Counted from the first letter of the stretch, positions 1 to 7,754 are shown. The stretch: DNA of 31,141 bases from JAWXTS01 sp044433305 (GCA_044433305.1 JAWXTS010000012.1:1-31141), one strand, 5' to 3'. Numbers and translations: made by a program. The notes: generated from the sequence alone by a model not told the origin.

Positions 1-699
1 ACGATAGTCGCGTAGATCGTCCATCATTATATCGTATGCAGGGAAGTAGTGTATGTTAGGGTTTGTGCATGATAGCTCGTGGCAGGCTAGGGTTAGGATT
101 GCCTTGCTGCGGTTGTTCTGCTCAAAACCATCTTTCAGATGACGTATGGGGCTTACTGTAAGTATCACCTGCTTGTCTTTGAGACACTTAGAGATTACCT
201 TGCCTAGTGTTTCGACTACTTGTGCCACGCTCATTACACTGCTTGTAAATTCTTTCTGTGGAGTCTTGTGGCAGTTGCAGACTATTTTCTTGGTGCTGTT
301 TAAAGTATAGGTGCGTGCAGTGCCTAGTGTGAGGATTATGTAGCTGCTGCTTGTTAGTGCTGTGTGTGCCGACTCTATGGCAGCGTTCATCTGCTCCAAG
401 GCCTTAGAGGCACTTGTAGCACAGAAGCGACTGTGGAGGTCGTAGTGCCTAAATAGGAGTCCATCAAAAAACAACTCTTCTGGTTCGATTAGCTTCCCAC
501 TGGCAATTCTTTCTATGGTCGAGGCTATGGATGCAGGGTTGTAGATTATCCCTAGAGGGTTTATGCTGACTGGAAGTTTTATCTCGCTCATCTTGGCCCC
601 TATGTTCTCCACAAAGCACGACCCTAACATAAGACCCTGCCTATTGTAGTCTATCTTAAAATCTAGTGTGCTGGGTGTAAGCTCTGTTCTGAAGTTCAT
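1..699 (-). CDS. GSCFA domain-containing protein, 3' end cut by window edge
   Basis: The minus-strand frame is open from an ATG at 699 to the window edge, giving 233 codons without a stop. The protein begins MNFRTELTPS and carries the family signature GSCFVENIG at about residues 26-34, which defines the GSCFA family (PF08885), a group of SGNH-hydrolase-like proteins common in Bacteroidota. Further along is a stretch reading VSPIRHLKDG, fitting the family. Members are usually somewhat over 300 residues, so perhaps a quarter to a third is missing here. No signal peptide is visible. The substrate of the family is not established; an esterase or acyl-hydrolase role is only inferred from the fold. 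It diverges from ispE and has its own -7 box at 750-757. Confidence 0.88.
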   Translation of the reverse strand, partial: MNFRTELTPSTLDFKIDYNRQGLMLGSCFVENIGAKMSEIKLPVSINPLGIIYNPASIASTIERIASGKLIEPEELFFDGLLFRHYDLHSRFCATSASKALEQMNAAIESAHTALTSSSYIILTLGTARTYTLNSTKKIVCNCHKTPQKEFTSSVMSVAQVVETLGKVISKCLKDKQVILTVSPIRHLKDGFEQNNRSKAILTLACHELSCTNPNIHYFPAYDIMMDDLRDYR

Positions 700-749
700 G
701 GCTGTTGCGTATTTTGAGATTAAATTCCTGCCAAAGCAAAAATGTTATA

Positions 750-757
750 CAAAGATA
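750..757 (-). promoter_or_regulatory. Probable promoter -7 box for the GSCFA gene
   Basis: On the minus strand these bases read TATCTTTG, a full match to the Bacteroidota -7 consensus TAnnTTTG, about 50 nt before the GSCFA start codon. No clear TTG sits at the usual distance upstream, so the -33 element is weak or absent. Confidence 0.6.
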
Positions 758-780
758 AGTCGTTTTTAGAGAATTGCCAC

Positions 781-788
781 TACCTTTG
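781..788 (+). promoter_or_regulatory. Probable promoter -7 box for ispE
   Basis: TACCTTTG matches TAnnTTTG and lies 21 nt before the ATG at 810. It falls downstream of a possible upstream TTG start at 774, which makes that longer start unlikely. It points away from the GSCFA -7 box 23 nt to its left, so the two genes share a compact divergent promoter region. Confidence 0.62.
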
Positions 789-809
789 TATAAATTAAAA
801 GCACGAATC

Positions 810-1628
810 ATGATATTCTACTCACACTGCAAAATCAATATCGGCCTTAATGTTACGGCCAAACGAAGCGATGGATACCATAATATAGAGAGCCTGTTCT
901 ATCCCGTAAAGGCTATTAGCGATGCCATAGAGATAGTGCCATGCCAGCAGCAAAGCCCCATAGAGTTTTCTTCTTCGGGTATAGAGGTCGATTGCAGTAG
1001 TGATAAAAATCTTTGCGTCAGAGCCTATATGCTTATGCGCGAGCGTTACGGTATAGGAGCGGTGAAGATGCACCTACACAAAAATATACCGCTTGGAGCA
1101 GGTCTTGGCGGAGGTTCGGCAAACTGTGCCACCGTAATAAAAGGTCTGAACGAGGTTTTCAGCCTTGGCCTAGACAGTGAGACTATATGCTCTTTGGGTG
1201 CTGAGCTTGGCAGCGACGTTCCGTTTTTTATAGATGAGCAGCCAGCGTGGGTTAGTGGCCGAGGCGAGCTGTTACACAGGGCTGACGTGTCGCTCGAAGG
1301 GCTATACCTTATAATAATAAAGCCAGAGGTTCATATCTCAACGCCGTGGGCCTACTCTCAGATTGCCCCCGAAGACAAGGGTAACTTACGTGCAAAAATA
1401 GAGCAAGGCATAGATTCTTGGAGGGCTAATGTAGAGAATGATTTCGAGGATGCTGTTTTCAAAGAGCACACGATAATAAAGGACATAAAGCAGTCCTTGT
1501 ATAGCTCAGGGGCACTTTTCGCGCTTATGTCAGGCTCTGGAGCGTCTGTTTATGGTATTTTTAGACAGAAGCCAACCGAGGACTTTAAATTAAAGGCTCA
1601 ATGCTTTGTGTTTGAGTGTGTTATGTAG
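810..1628 (+). CDS. ispE: 4-diphosphocytidyl-2-C-methyl-D-erythritol kinase
   Basis: IspE phosphorylates the 2-hydroxyl of CDP-methylerythritol with ATP in the non-mevalonate (MEP) isoprenoid pathway in the cytosol. The 272-residue product has the GHMP-kinase layout: the N-terminal KINIGLNVTAKRSDGYHNIE region (Lys8 as the expected catalytic lysine), the glycine-rich ATP loop PLGAGLGGGSAN at 94-105, GSDVPFF at 135-140 with the expected catalytic Asp136, and the C-terminal MSGSGASVYG motif at about 240-249. I chose the ATG at 810 over an in-frame TTG at 774, because the protein then begins right at the conserved block and the -7 box at 781-788 lies outside the gene. Isoleucine is mostly coded by ATA. 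The gene appears monocistronic. Confidence 0.96.
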   Translation: MIFYSHCKINIGLNVTAKRSDGYHNIESLFYPVKAISDAIEIVPCQQQSPIEFSSSGIEVDCSSDKNLCVRAYMLMRERYGIGAVKMHLHKNIPLGAGLGGGSANCATVIKGLNEVFSLGLDSETICSLGAELGSDVPFFIDEQPAWVSGRGELLHRADVSLEGLYLIIIKPEVHISTPWAYSQIAPEDKGNLRAKIEQGIDSWRANVENDFEDAVFKEHTIIKDIKQSLYSSGALFALMSGSGASVYGIFRQKPTEDFKLKAQCFVFECVM

Positions 1629-1666
1629 TCGTTGTGCTTAGTTAATGTTAAAAAGATGTTACTTTA

Positions 1667-1698
1667 TTGCTCTAATTAGAAAATAATTACTAAACTTG
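1667..1698 (+). promoter_or_regulatory. Probable promoter of the carboxyltransferase-BCCP operon
   Basis: A -33 TTG at 1667-1669 and a -7 TAAACTTG at 1691-1698 (one mismatch to TAnnTTTG) are separated by 21 nt. The start codon follows 29 nt later, after an A/T-rich leader typical of strongly translated Bacteroidota genes. Confidence 0.58.
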
Positions 1699-1727
1699 CA
1701 AAACCAATTAACATTAAATTAATAGCT

Positions 1728-3275
1728 ATGTCAGTTGACGAAAATAAAATTTTAGACCTCGAGAAGAGAAAAGAAAAGATCTCTTTCGGAGGAGGAATGA
1801 AAGCCATAGAGAAACAAAAAGCAATGGGCAAGCTTACAGCTCGTGAGCGTGTAATGGCTTTGCTTGATGAAGATTCTTTCCAAGAATATGATATCTTTGT
1901 TGAGCATGATGCTCGTGATTTTGGAATGCAAGATAAACAACTTCCAGGTGATGGAGTTATTATCGGTACTGGTCTTATTTGCGGTTACCCTATCGCAATC
2001 TTTGCTCAGGACTTTACCGTGGCAGGAGGCTCTTTGGGCTTTATGCACGCACGTAAAATCACAAAAATTATGGACTATGCGTTGAACATGCGTATTCCTT
2101 TGATTGGTATCAATGACTCGGGTGGAGCACGTATCCAAGAGGGCGTTAATGCACTAGCAGGTTATGGAGAAATCTTCTTCCGTAACACCCTAGCATCAGG
2201 TGTTATCCCTCAGATTTCAGTTATCCTAGGCCCTTGTGCTGGTGGTGCTGTTTACTCTCCAGCTCTTACAGACTTTGTGTTTGTTGTAGACAACATATCA
2301 AAAATGTTTATCACAGGTCCTGAGGTTATCAAAACCGTTCTTGGTGAGGAAATCTCTCAAGAGGAGCTTGGTGGCGCACGTGTGCACAGTGAGATTACAG
2401 GTAATGCTCACTTCTTTGCCGAGAGCGAAGAGGAGTGCTTCCTTCAAATCCGCAAGCTGATATCTGTTCTACCTGCTAACAACACTGTTGCAGCAGACGT
2501 TATCTCGCCTGCACCTCCATGTGAGAAACTAAATATCGAAGAGGTAGTTCCTTCAGATCCAACCGTTCCTTATGACATGCGCGAGGTTATTCGCTCTGTT
2601 GTTGATGACAGCGACTTCGTTGAGGTTATGGAGCTATTTGCTGCTAATATCGTTATCGGCTTTGGTCGTATCAATGGTCAAACAGTAGGTTTCGTAGCTA
2701 ACCAGCCACTAGTTATGGCAGGTGTACTAGACTGCGACTCGTCAGATAAAGCTGCGCGCTTTATTCGCTTCTGCGACTCATTCAATATTCCTATCATCAC
2801 TTTCGAGGACCTTCCAGGTTACCTTCCAGGTGTAGACCAAGAGCATGCAGGTGTTATCCGTCACGGTGCCAAATTGCTTTATGCTTATAGCGAGTCAACA
2901 GTGCCTAAGGTTACTGTAATCCTTCGCAAGGCTTATGGTGGTGGTTATATCGCTATGGGTAGCCGTCACTTGCGTAGCGACTTTGTTTTTGCATGGCCAG
3001 GAGCCGAGATTGCTGTTATGGGCCCTGAGGGTGCTGCAAACATCATCTTCCGCAAAGAGATTAAAGAGTCTGAGAATCCAGCTGAAACTCGTGAGGAGAA
3101 AATCGCTGAGTACAAAGAGAAATTTGCTAACCCTTATGTTGCAGCTTCTCGTGGATATATCGATTCTGTTATCTCGCCAGCCGAAACTCGCAAGTGCATA
3201 GAGCACGCGTTGAAGGTTTCTGCACACAAGAGCGCGGGACGTCCTAAGAAAAAACACGGACTACCTCCATTTTAA
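1728..3275 (+). CDS. mmdA: Acyl-CoA carboxylase/decarboxylase carboxyltransferase subunit (methylmalonyl-CoA decarboxylase alpha or propionyl-CoA carboxylase beta)
   Basis: This 515-residue protein is the size of the carboxyltransferase subunit that moves CO2 between biotin and an acyl-CoA. It opens with the family N-terminus (KLTARERV at about 36-43) and has the two crotonase-like halves: GGARIQEGVNALAGYGEIFF with GPCAGGAVYSPAL in the first, and DLPGYLPGVDQEHAGVIRHG with KAYGGGYIAMGSRH in the second. The glycine-rich segments should form the acyl-CoA oxyanion holes. In Bacteroidales this family usually acts in propionate formation from methylmalonyl-CoA, or the reverse carboxylation. Sequence alone does not tell decarboxylase from carboxylase. 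The biotin carrier follows 11 nt downstream. Codon use differs from the neighbours (few ATA, many CGT, GTT and GGT codons), as expected for a highly expressed gene. Confidence 0.93.
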   Translation: MSVDENKILDLEKRKEKISFGGGMKAIEKQKAMGKLTARERVMALLDEDSFQEYDIFVEHDARDFGMQDKQLPGDGVIIGTGLICGYPIAIFAQDFTVAGGSLGFMHARKITKIMDYALNMRIPLIGINDSGGARIQEGVNALAGYGEIFFRNTLASGVIPQISVILGPCAGGAVYSPALTDFVFVVDNISKMFITGPEVIKTVLGEEISQEELGGARVHSEITGNAHFFAESEEECFLQIRKLISVLPANNTVAADVISPAPPCEKLNIEEVVPSDPTVPYDMREVIRSVVDDSDFVEVMELFAANIVIGFGRINGQTVGFVANQPLVMAGVLDCDSSDKAARFIRFCDSFNIPIITFEDLPGYLPGVDQEHAGVIRHGAKLLYAYSESTVPKVTVILRKAYGGGYIAMGSRHLRSDFVFAWPGAEIAVMGPEGAANIIFRKEIKESENPAETREEKIAEYKEKFANPYVAASRGYIDSVISPAETRKCIEHALKVSAHKSAGRPKKKHGLPPF

Positions 3276-3286
3276 TCGACACTATT

Positions 3287-3601
3287 ATGGAAGAGAAAAA
3301 ATACGATATAGTTTCTACTCGCCATGGCGACTTTCAAACTACCTTCAACAAGAAGCATCTTCTAAGAAAGAAGTGGCAGCCAGTGAATCCAAAGGAGCTA
3401 AAGTCTTTTATTCCTGGAACTGTTGTCGAGATTTGTGTCAAAGAGGGTCAGAGTGTCAAAGAGTCTGATATACTTATGATATATAAGGCTATGAAGATGA
3501 ACAATAACATACGTGCCGATAAAGACGGAGTGATTAAAAAAATCTACGTCAAAGAGGGTGACAACCTTCCAAATCGCGCTTTGATGTTGGAATTTGAATA
3601 G
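3287..3601 (+). CDS. Biotin carboxyl carrier protein (biotinyl-domain subunit)
   Basis: A 104-residue protein whose C-terminal ~70 residues form a biotinyl/lipoyl-attachment domain. The motif KAMKMNN at 67-73 contains the AMKM tetrapeptide, with Lys70 the expected biotinylated lysine; FIPGTVVEI and VKEGDNLPNRALM are the flanking strands. The N-terminal ~37 residues are basic and lack the Pro/Ala-rich swinging linker often found in decarboxylase gamma subunits. It lies 11 nt behind the carboxyltransferase and should be the mobile CO2 carrier for it. BirA, encoded at 25916-26677, is the expected biotinylating enzyme. No biotin carboxylase or membrane decarboxylase subunit is linked, and a strong terminator follows directly. 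Confidence 0.93.
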   Translation: MEEKKYDIVSTRHGDFQTTFNKKHLLRKKWQPVNPKELKSFIPGTVVEICVKEGQSVKESDILMIYKAMKMNNNIRADKDGVIKKIYVKEGDNLPNRALMLEFE

Positions 3602-3621
3602 AGAGAAATACTTGATTATAG

Positions 3622-3660
3622 ATGGGTGGCTAGTAGAAATTTACTGGCCACCCATTTTTG
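3622..3660 (+). terminator. Rho-independent terminator after the BCCP gene
   Basis: The arms at 3622-3635 and 3642-3655 form a 14-bp stem (one G-U pair) around a 6-nt loop, followed at once by a T-run. The stop codon is about 20 nt upstream. It closes the two-gene carboxyltransferase operon. Confidence 0.92.
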
Positions 3661-3749
3661 TTAAATCGTAAAAAAGGTATTCTCTGACAGCTAAATATTA
3701 GCTTGCTGCATGGCGAAAGGTCTTTTGTGTGAGTTGTCGAGGTTAAAAC

Positions 3750-3780
3750 TTGGGAATAATACAAAAGTTGCTTAACTTTG
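3750..3780 (+). promoter_or_regulatory. Probable promoter of the surface-glycan islet
   Basis: A -33 TTG at 3750-3752 and a -7 TAACTTTG at 3773-3780 (full TAnnTTTG match) are separated by 20 nt. The same TTG could be read as a start codon 75 nt upstream of the ATG at 3825, but as a promoter it fits better. A short inverted repeat (AGCTAA/TTAGCT, 3689-3703) lies upstream and might be an operator, though this is weak. Confidence 0.68.
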
Positions 3781-3824
3781 TAGGTGGTTTGGCTATCAGG
3801 CTAATAAAGACAATAAGGTTGATA

Positions 3825-4793
3825 ATGAAGAATATATTATACTTAAATACATCTGTGGGCAGCTTCAATCGTGGAGACGATATCATCATGGAATGTTTTC
3901 GCAAGGAATTAGGCGAGCTGTTCCCATGTGATTTCGTTTATGATTTGCCAACACACGTGTCAGCCTTCCATTGGTATCAGGTTCTAAGGAAATCTTTTGC
4001 ATATAGAACTTACGCCCATTGCGACTATAAATTTGTCGGTGGCTCAAACCTGTTGGTCAAAGATATGCTGACTCATTACCCACAGTGGAATGTTAATATA
4101 TTTAATTATCACGCCTTTAAGGGTTGCGTGCTTTGTGGAGTGGGTGCTGGTGCAGGCGATAAAACAAATTGCTATACTCGTCAGCTCTACCGTAAGATGC
4201 TGAGCGGTGATTACTGCCACAGTGTTAGAGACGAGCGAAGTAAAGAATATGTCGAGAGCTTGGGGCTTAAAGCTATCAACACGGGTTGTGTAACTATGTG
4301 GATGCTCACGCCTGAGCATTGCCAAAAGATACCTACAAAAAAAGCCAAGAACGTTGTGTTCACCCTTACAGAATCAGGTATAAAGGACGGCAAGGATCAG
4401 CAGCTCATAGATATACTATGTAAGAATTATGAAGATGTCTACTTCTGGGTTCAGGGCAATAAAGACTTTGAATACATAAATAAGTTTGAGAGAATAGACA
4501 AGATAAAGATAGTAAACCCTAGCAAGGACGCATATGAGAAGGTCCTTGAGATGGGCGATATGGATTATGTTGGTACGAGGCTTCATGCTGGCATCTATGC
4601 TATGCGCCATTTTGTGAGGACTATAATAATAGCCATTGACGAGAGGGCGCGTGGAATCAATCAGTCCAATAATCTTGTTTGCATAGACAAGCAAGAAATG
4701 CAGAGGCTAGAATCGTTGATAAATTCAGAGTTTACCACAGAAATTAAAATGCCACTAGAGAGAATCGAGGCATGGAAATCACAGTTTAAATAG
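3825..4793 (+). CDS. Polysaccharide pyruvyl transferase family protein
   Basis: A 322-residue protein resembling the polysaccharide pyruvyl transferase family (PF04230, CsaB/WcaK/EpsI type), enzymes that ketal-link pyruvate from PEP to a sugar or make related cell-surface modifications. Seen: an N-terminal NTSVGSFNRGDDIIM segment resembling the family's N-terminal phosphate-loop region, SVRDERSKEYVESLGLKA in the middle (the usual R-D-x-x-S-x-x-x-x-x-x-G element), and GTRLHAGIYAMRH near residues 251-263 with the conserved family histidine (His254). The ATG at 3825 was chosen because the promoter lies at 3750-3780. No signal peptide; cytosolic action is expected. It is first in a three-gene islet with a PP-loop protein (9-nt gap) and a flippase. 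The acceptor sugar cannot be told, and some family members may not transfer pyruvate. Confidence 0.8.
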   Translation: MKNILYLNTSVGSFNRGDDIIMECFRKELGELFPCDFVYDLPTHVSAFHWYQVLRKSFAYRTYAHCDYKFVGGSNLLVKDMLTHYPQWNVNIFNYHAFKGCVLCGVGAGAGDKTNCYTRQLYRKMLSGDYCHSVRDERSKEYVESLGLKAINTGCVTMWMLTPEHCQKIPTKKAKNVVFTLTESGIKDGKDQQLIDILCKNYEDVYFWVQGNKDFEYINKFERIDKIKIVNPSKDAYEKVLEMGDMDYVGTRLHAGIYAMRHFVRTIIIAIDERARGINQSNNLVCIDKQEMQRLESLINSEFTTEIKMPLERIEAWKSQFK

Positions 4794-4802
4794 GCTTTTA
4801 AT

Positions 4803-6050
4803 ATGGATGATATTATTTTAGAAGATGTTGTTGTAAAAGGGAGAAAAGTAGAGTACAGTTTCTCGGTTACTGGCAAAATAAAAAAATACTTTACTACAAA
4901 TAAGATTTGGATAGAGTACCCTGAAGACATGTCTAAAGTGCCATTATCTATTTTAACAATACCTTTTGTCGCTAACCTAATACCAATAACATGGTTTACA
5001 AACTCTGTGCTGTGGGTCAGGGAGGTAGATCGCACATTTTATGATAGTATCAAGTCAATTAAATATGCGTATCAGGAGCTACATTATGATTTCCCTTTTA
5101 AGGGGCGATTCGTTTCTGCTATTATTACAGACAATACCTTAACTAGTGATGAAGACACCTCGTTATTGTTGTTTAGTGGTGGTGTGGATGCTCAGACATC
5201 TTATCTGAGAAATACTAATAAGAATTTATGTTTATGTAATATTCAGGGATGGTATAGATCCGAAAATGATGTTGACCAGGCTGCAGATATTGAGCAATCG
5301 TATGTGTTTGATTTTGCTCAATCTCATGGTTGTTCTAGTGTGTTTATGAAATCTAATTTTGCTACTATCATTAACATGAAGGAATTTAGGCCATTAGAGA
5401 AGAAGCTTAAAGATGGATGGTGGCATGGATTTAATCATTCTATGGCTTTTATATCTGTGTCGATACCATACTGTTATTCAAAAAATATTAAAGAGATTAT
5501 TATAGCTAGTTCAAGTACGATAGGCGACAAAATATCAAGTGGGTCATATATTACGACAGATTCTGAATTCAAATATGCTACTTCGGGTAAAACTTTACAT
5601 GATGCTTTTGAGTTGACTCGTCAAGAGAAAGTGGCACAAATATGCGCTCATCAAATAAACAGTGGAGCTCAATATCCTTTACGTGTATGCTCTTTTAACA
5701 ATGATAATTGTTGTAAGTGTGAGAAATGTTTTAGAACGGTATTGGCTATTGTTGCTGAGGGTGGTGATGTTCGTAACTTTGGGTTTGATATTGATATCCC
5801 GCTCAAGGAATTCTATACTTCTGTCATGTATGATAAACTTGCTATGTGGGGTTTGGGGCTTGAACAAGAAATATATTGGGAAGGCATTAAAGAACGCATG
5901 ATTGGCAACTATGACAATATTATTGAAAAGGATTTTGTTGATTGGTTCATGACTTTTGATTTTATTGCAGAGAAGAAAAAAGCACTACGAAGATACTATG
6001 CAACCAATTTCTGGTCTATCGTTAGGCGTAAAATCAAAGAGCGATTTTAG
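4803..6050 (+). CDS. PP-loop (N-type ATP pyrophosphatase) protein with QueC-like cysteine cluster, in glycan islet
   Basis: A 415-residue protein of uncertain function. A clear PP-loop, FSGGVDAQTS, lies at about 124-133 after an N-terminal region of roughly 115 residues that I do not recognise. Near residues 296-309 five cysteines include the spacing C-x6-C-x2-C-x2-C followed by FRT, like the zinc site of QueC (7-cyano-7-deazaguanine synthase). QueC itself is about 220-230 residues and lacks the long N- and C-terminal parts, and the neighbours are glycan genes, so queuosine synthesis is unlikely. The chemistry should be ATP-driven adenylation of a carboxyl or carbonyl, possibly followed by nitrogen or sulfur addition to a sugar or other precursor; this is inference. 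The gene is visibly more AT-rich than its neighbours, suggesting separate acquisition. It lies 9 nt after the pyruvyltransferase and 2 nt before the flippase. Confidence 0.72.
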   Translation: MDDIILEDVVVKGRKVEYSFSVTGKIKKYFTTNKIWIEYPEDMSKVPLSILTIPFVANLIPITWFTNSVLWVREVDRTFYDSIKSIKYAYQELHYDFPFKGRFVSAIITDNTLTSDEDTSLLLFSGGVDAQTSYLRNTNKNLCLCNIQGWYRSENDVDQAADIEQSYVFDFAQSHGCSSVFMKSNFATIINMKEFRPLEKKLKDGWWHGFNHSMAFISVSIPYCYSKNIKEIIIASSSTIGDKISSGSYITTDSEFKYATSGKTLHDAFELTRQEKVAQICAHQINSGAQYPLRVCSFNNDNCCKCEKCFRTVLAIVAEGGDVRNFGFDIDIPLKEFYTSVMYDKLAMWGLGLEQEIYWEGIKERMIGNYDNIIEKDFVDWFMTFDFIAEKKKALRRYYATNFWSIVRRKIKERF

Positions 6051-6052
6051 GT

Positions 6053-7603
6053 ATGGACGGACGCATGAATAAATCCATTCGCAACTTCAATTATGGATTA
6101 TTAAGTCAGTTTGTAAATCTTATTTTAGGATTTTTTGTCAGGGCCGTGTTTATCCGATGCCTTGGCATAGAGTACCTTGGTGTCAATGGTCTGTTTACCA
6201 ATGTGCTTACTGTCTTGTCTTTGGCCGAGCTGGGTGTGGGTACAGCCATGGTGTATAGCATGTACAAGCCGCTTGCTTATGATGACCAAGATAAGCTCAA
6301 GGCCTTGATGAATCTATACAAGCGTCTATATACTTATATAGGCTGCGTGGTAGGTGTCGTGGGTCTGTTGATTATTCCGTTGTTTCCGTATATCTTGAAA
6401 GATGCCTCTGGGGTTTCTAATCTGATAGTTATATATCTGCTGTTTTTGGCCAACTCGGTGTTCTCCTACTTCTATGTTTACAAACGTTCTATACTGCAAG
6501 CCGATCAGAAGATATATATATATTCAAAGTTCCATCTGTGGTTCCTTGTTGGCAAAACCATTATGCAGATAGTGCTGCTGTATGCTTTGCCCGACTTCTT
6601 GATTTATTTGGCCATACAGGTGGTATTCACCTTTGCCGAGAACGTTTATATCTCTAAATATGTAGATCGTCTATATCCTTATCTCAAGGGCAAGAATGAT
6701 AGTCGCTTGGATAAGTCCGACTTAGATAGGATAAAAAAAGATGTGTCGGCCTTGGTCTTGTCAAACATCGCTAGGGTCGCGCTTAATGGCACAGCAAATA
6801 TCATTATCTCTGCTGTTGTAGGTATTGCGGCTGTGGGTCTATACTCCAACTATACCTTGATTACTGGGGCTTTGATTATGGTTCTGGGTCAGATTTCGTC
6901 ATCCATTACTGCTAGTGTGGGTAACTACATAGCCAAGGAGGCATCTGAGGATCAGTATAAGCTATTTGAGCGCATAGACCTGTTGAACTTCTGGCTGTAT
7001 AGCTTCTGTGCTGTGACTTTCGTTGTTGCCTCAAAGCCGTTTATCTCCATGTGGATAGGCGAGGACTATGTGCTGGCACCCTATGTCGTAGGTGTCATAG
7101 CTGTTAACTTTATCCTAGAGGGCATGTTGCAGTCGCTGTGGACCTTCAGAACCACCATGGGCCTCTTTGTGCAGGGCAAGTATCGCCCCGTTGTTGCGGC
7201 CATACTGAATATAATCAGTGCCTACCTTCTGGGTAAGGAGTTCGGACTTGTGGGAGTGCTCTTGGGTACAACAGTGTCGCGCCTGTGTGTCAATATGTGG
7301 TATGACCCATATATCATTCTTAAGCACGGCTTTGGCTTTACGGCATGGAAATATATCGCTCGCACAGCTCTCAGATTGACTGTAATGGTGGCGACTATGT
7401 ATTTCTTGCAGGTCTTTGTGAGGGACACTCTGATGGCTCAGATGAGCGACATCGTTCAGCTGGTACTTATCGCCGCCACAAGTTTGGTGTTTACAAACTT
7501 AGTGCTGCTTGTTATGGAGCGTCGCAATTCAGAGCTTGGATATTATATTGATATGGTGCGCTCGGTCTTGTCTTCGAGACTTAGCGTATTTAGAAAGAGG
7601 TGA
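6053..7603 (+). CDS. Oligosaccharide flippase (Wzx/MVF-superfamily membrane protein)
   Basis: A 516-residue integral membrane protein with about a dozen or more hydrophobic segments across its whole length. The N-terminus, with YGLLSQFVNLILGFFVRAVF and then LGIEYLGVNGLFTNVLTVLS, is characteristic of the Wzx-like lipopolysaccharide/polysaccharide exporters common in Bacteroidota. Such proteins flip undecaprenyl-linked oligosaccharides to the outer face of the inner membrane. It starts 2 nt after the PP-loop gene; an ATG four codons later (6065) is an equally plausible start. Its gene returns to the higher GC of the surrounding chromosome. The stop codon falls inside the first copy of a duplicated intergenic element. 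No glycosyltransferase or polymerase lies nearby, so its glycan must be made by genes elsewhere. Confidence 0.88.
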   Translation: MDGRMNKSIRNFNYGLLSQFVNLILGFFVRAVFIRCLGIEYLGVNGLFTNVLTVLSLAELGVGTAMVYSMYKPLAYDDQDKLKALMNLYKRLYTYIGCVVGVVGLLIIPLFPYILKDASGVSNLIVIYLLFLANSVFSYFYVYKRSILQADQKIYIYSKFHLWFLVGKTIMQIVLLYALPDFLIYLAIQVVFTFAENVYISKYVDRLYPYLKGKNDSRLDKSDLDRIKKDVSALVLSNIARVALNGTANIIISAVVGIAAVGLYSNYTLITGALIMVLGQISSSITASVGNYIAKEASEDQYKLFERIDLLNFWLYSFCAVTFVVASKPFISMWIGEDYVLAPYVVGVIAVNFILEGMLQSLWTFRTTMGLFVQGKYRPVVAAILNIISAYLLGKEFGLVGVLLGTTVSRLCVNMWYDPYIILKHGFGFTAWKYIARTALRLTVMVATMYFLQVFVRDTLMAQMSDIVQLVLIAATSLVFTNLVLLVMERRNSELGYYIDMVRSVLSSRLSVFRKR

Positions 7604-7662
7604 TTCTAAATACACTAAGATCTATTAGCAATTACATGCTCACTATACTCCCACGGCTTGCG
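7600..7662. repeat. Duplicated intergenic element, copy 1
   Basis: This ~63-nt stretch begins with GTGATTCTA at the flippase stop codon and ends with CTCACTATACTCC followed by CACGGCTTGCG. It aligns along its length with 7696-7754: the first 9 bases are identical and the last 24 differ at two positions. It is non-coding between convergent genes. I do not recognise the repeat family. Confidence 0.72.
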
Positions 7663-7695
7663 GCACACGGGGTGTGCGACAGATAGTAGAGCTTC

Positions 7696-7754
7696 GTGAT
7701 TCTAGTCTAAGTCCTATCAGCATTTACCGACTCACTATACTCCTGCGGCTTGCG
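7696..7754. repeat. Duplicated intergenic element, copy 2
   Basis: The second copy of the element at 7600-7662, about 96 nt downstream, with a 4-nt deletion near its left end. It ends two bases before the tsaD stop codon (minus strand). Between the copies is a small hairpin, GCACAC/GTGTGC (7663-7677), without a T-run, so the region does not look like a standard terminator on either strand. Confidence 0.72.

Noticed and set aside
3689..3703. Inverted repeat AGCTAA/TTAGCT upstream of the glycan islet as an operator
   Set aside because: It is short, A/T-rich and about 45-60 nt before the -33 element; chance occurrence is likely without conservation data.
4803..6050. Calling the PP-loop protein queC
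   Set aside because: Although PP-loop and cysteine spacing fit, length, the extra N- and C-terminal parts and the glycan neighbours do not.
7663..7677. Hairpin GCACAC/GTGTGC as a terminator for the flippase or tsaD
   Set aside because: The stem is only 6 bp and no T-run follows on either strand.
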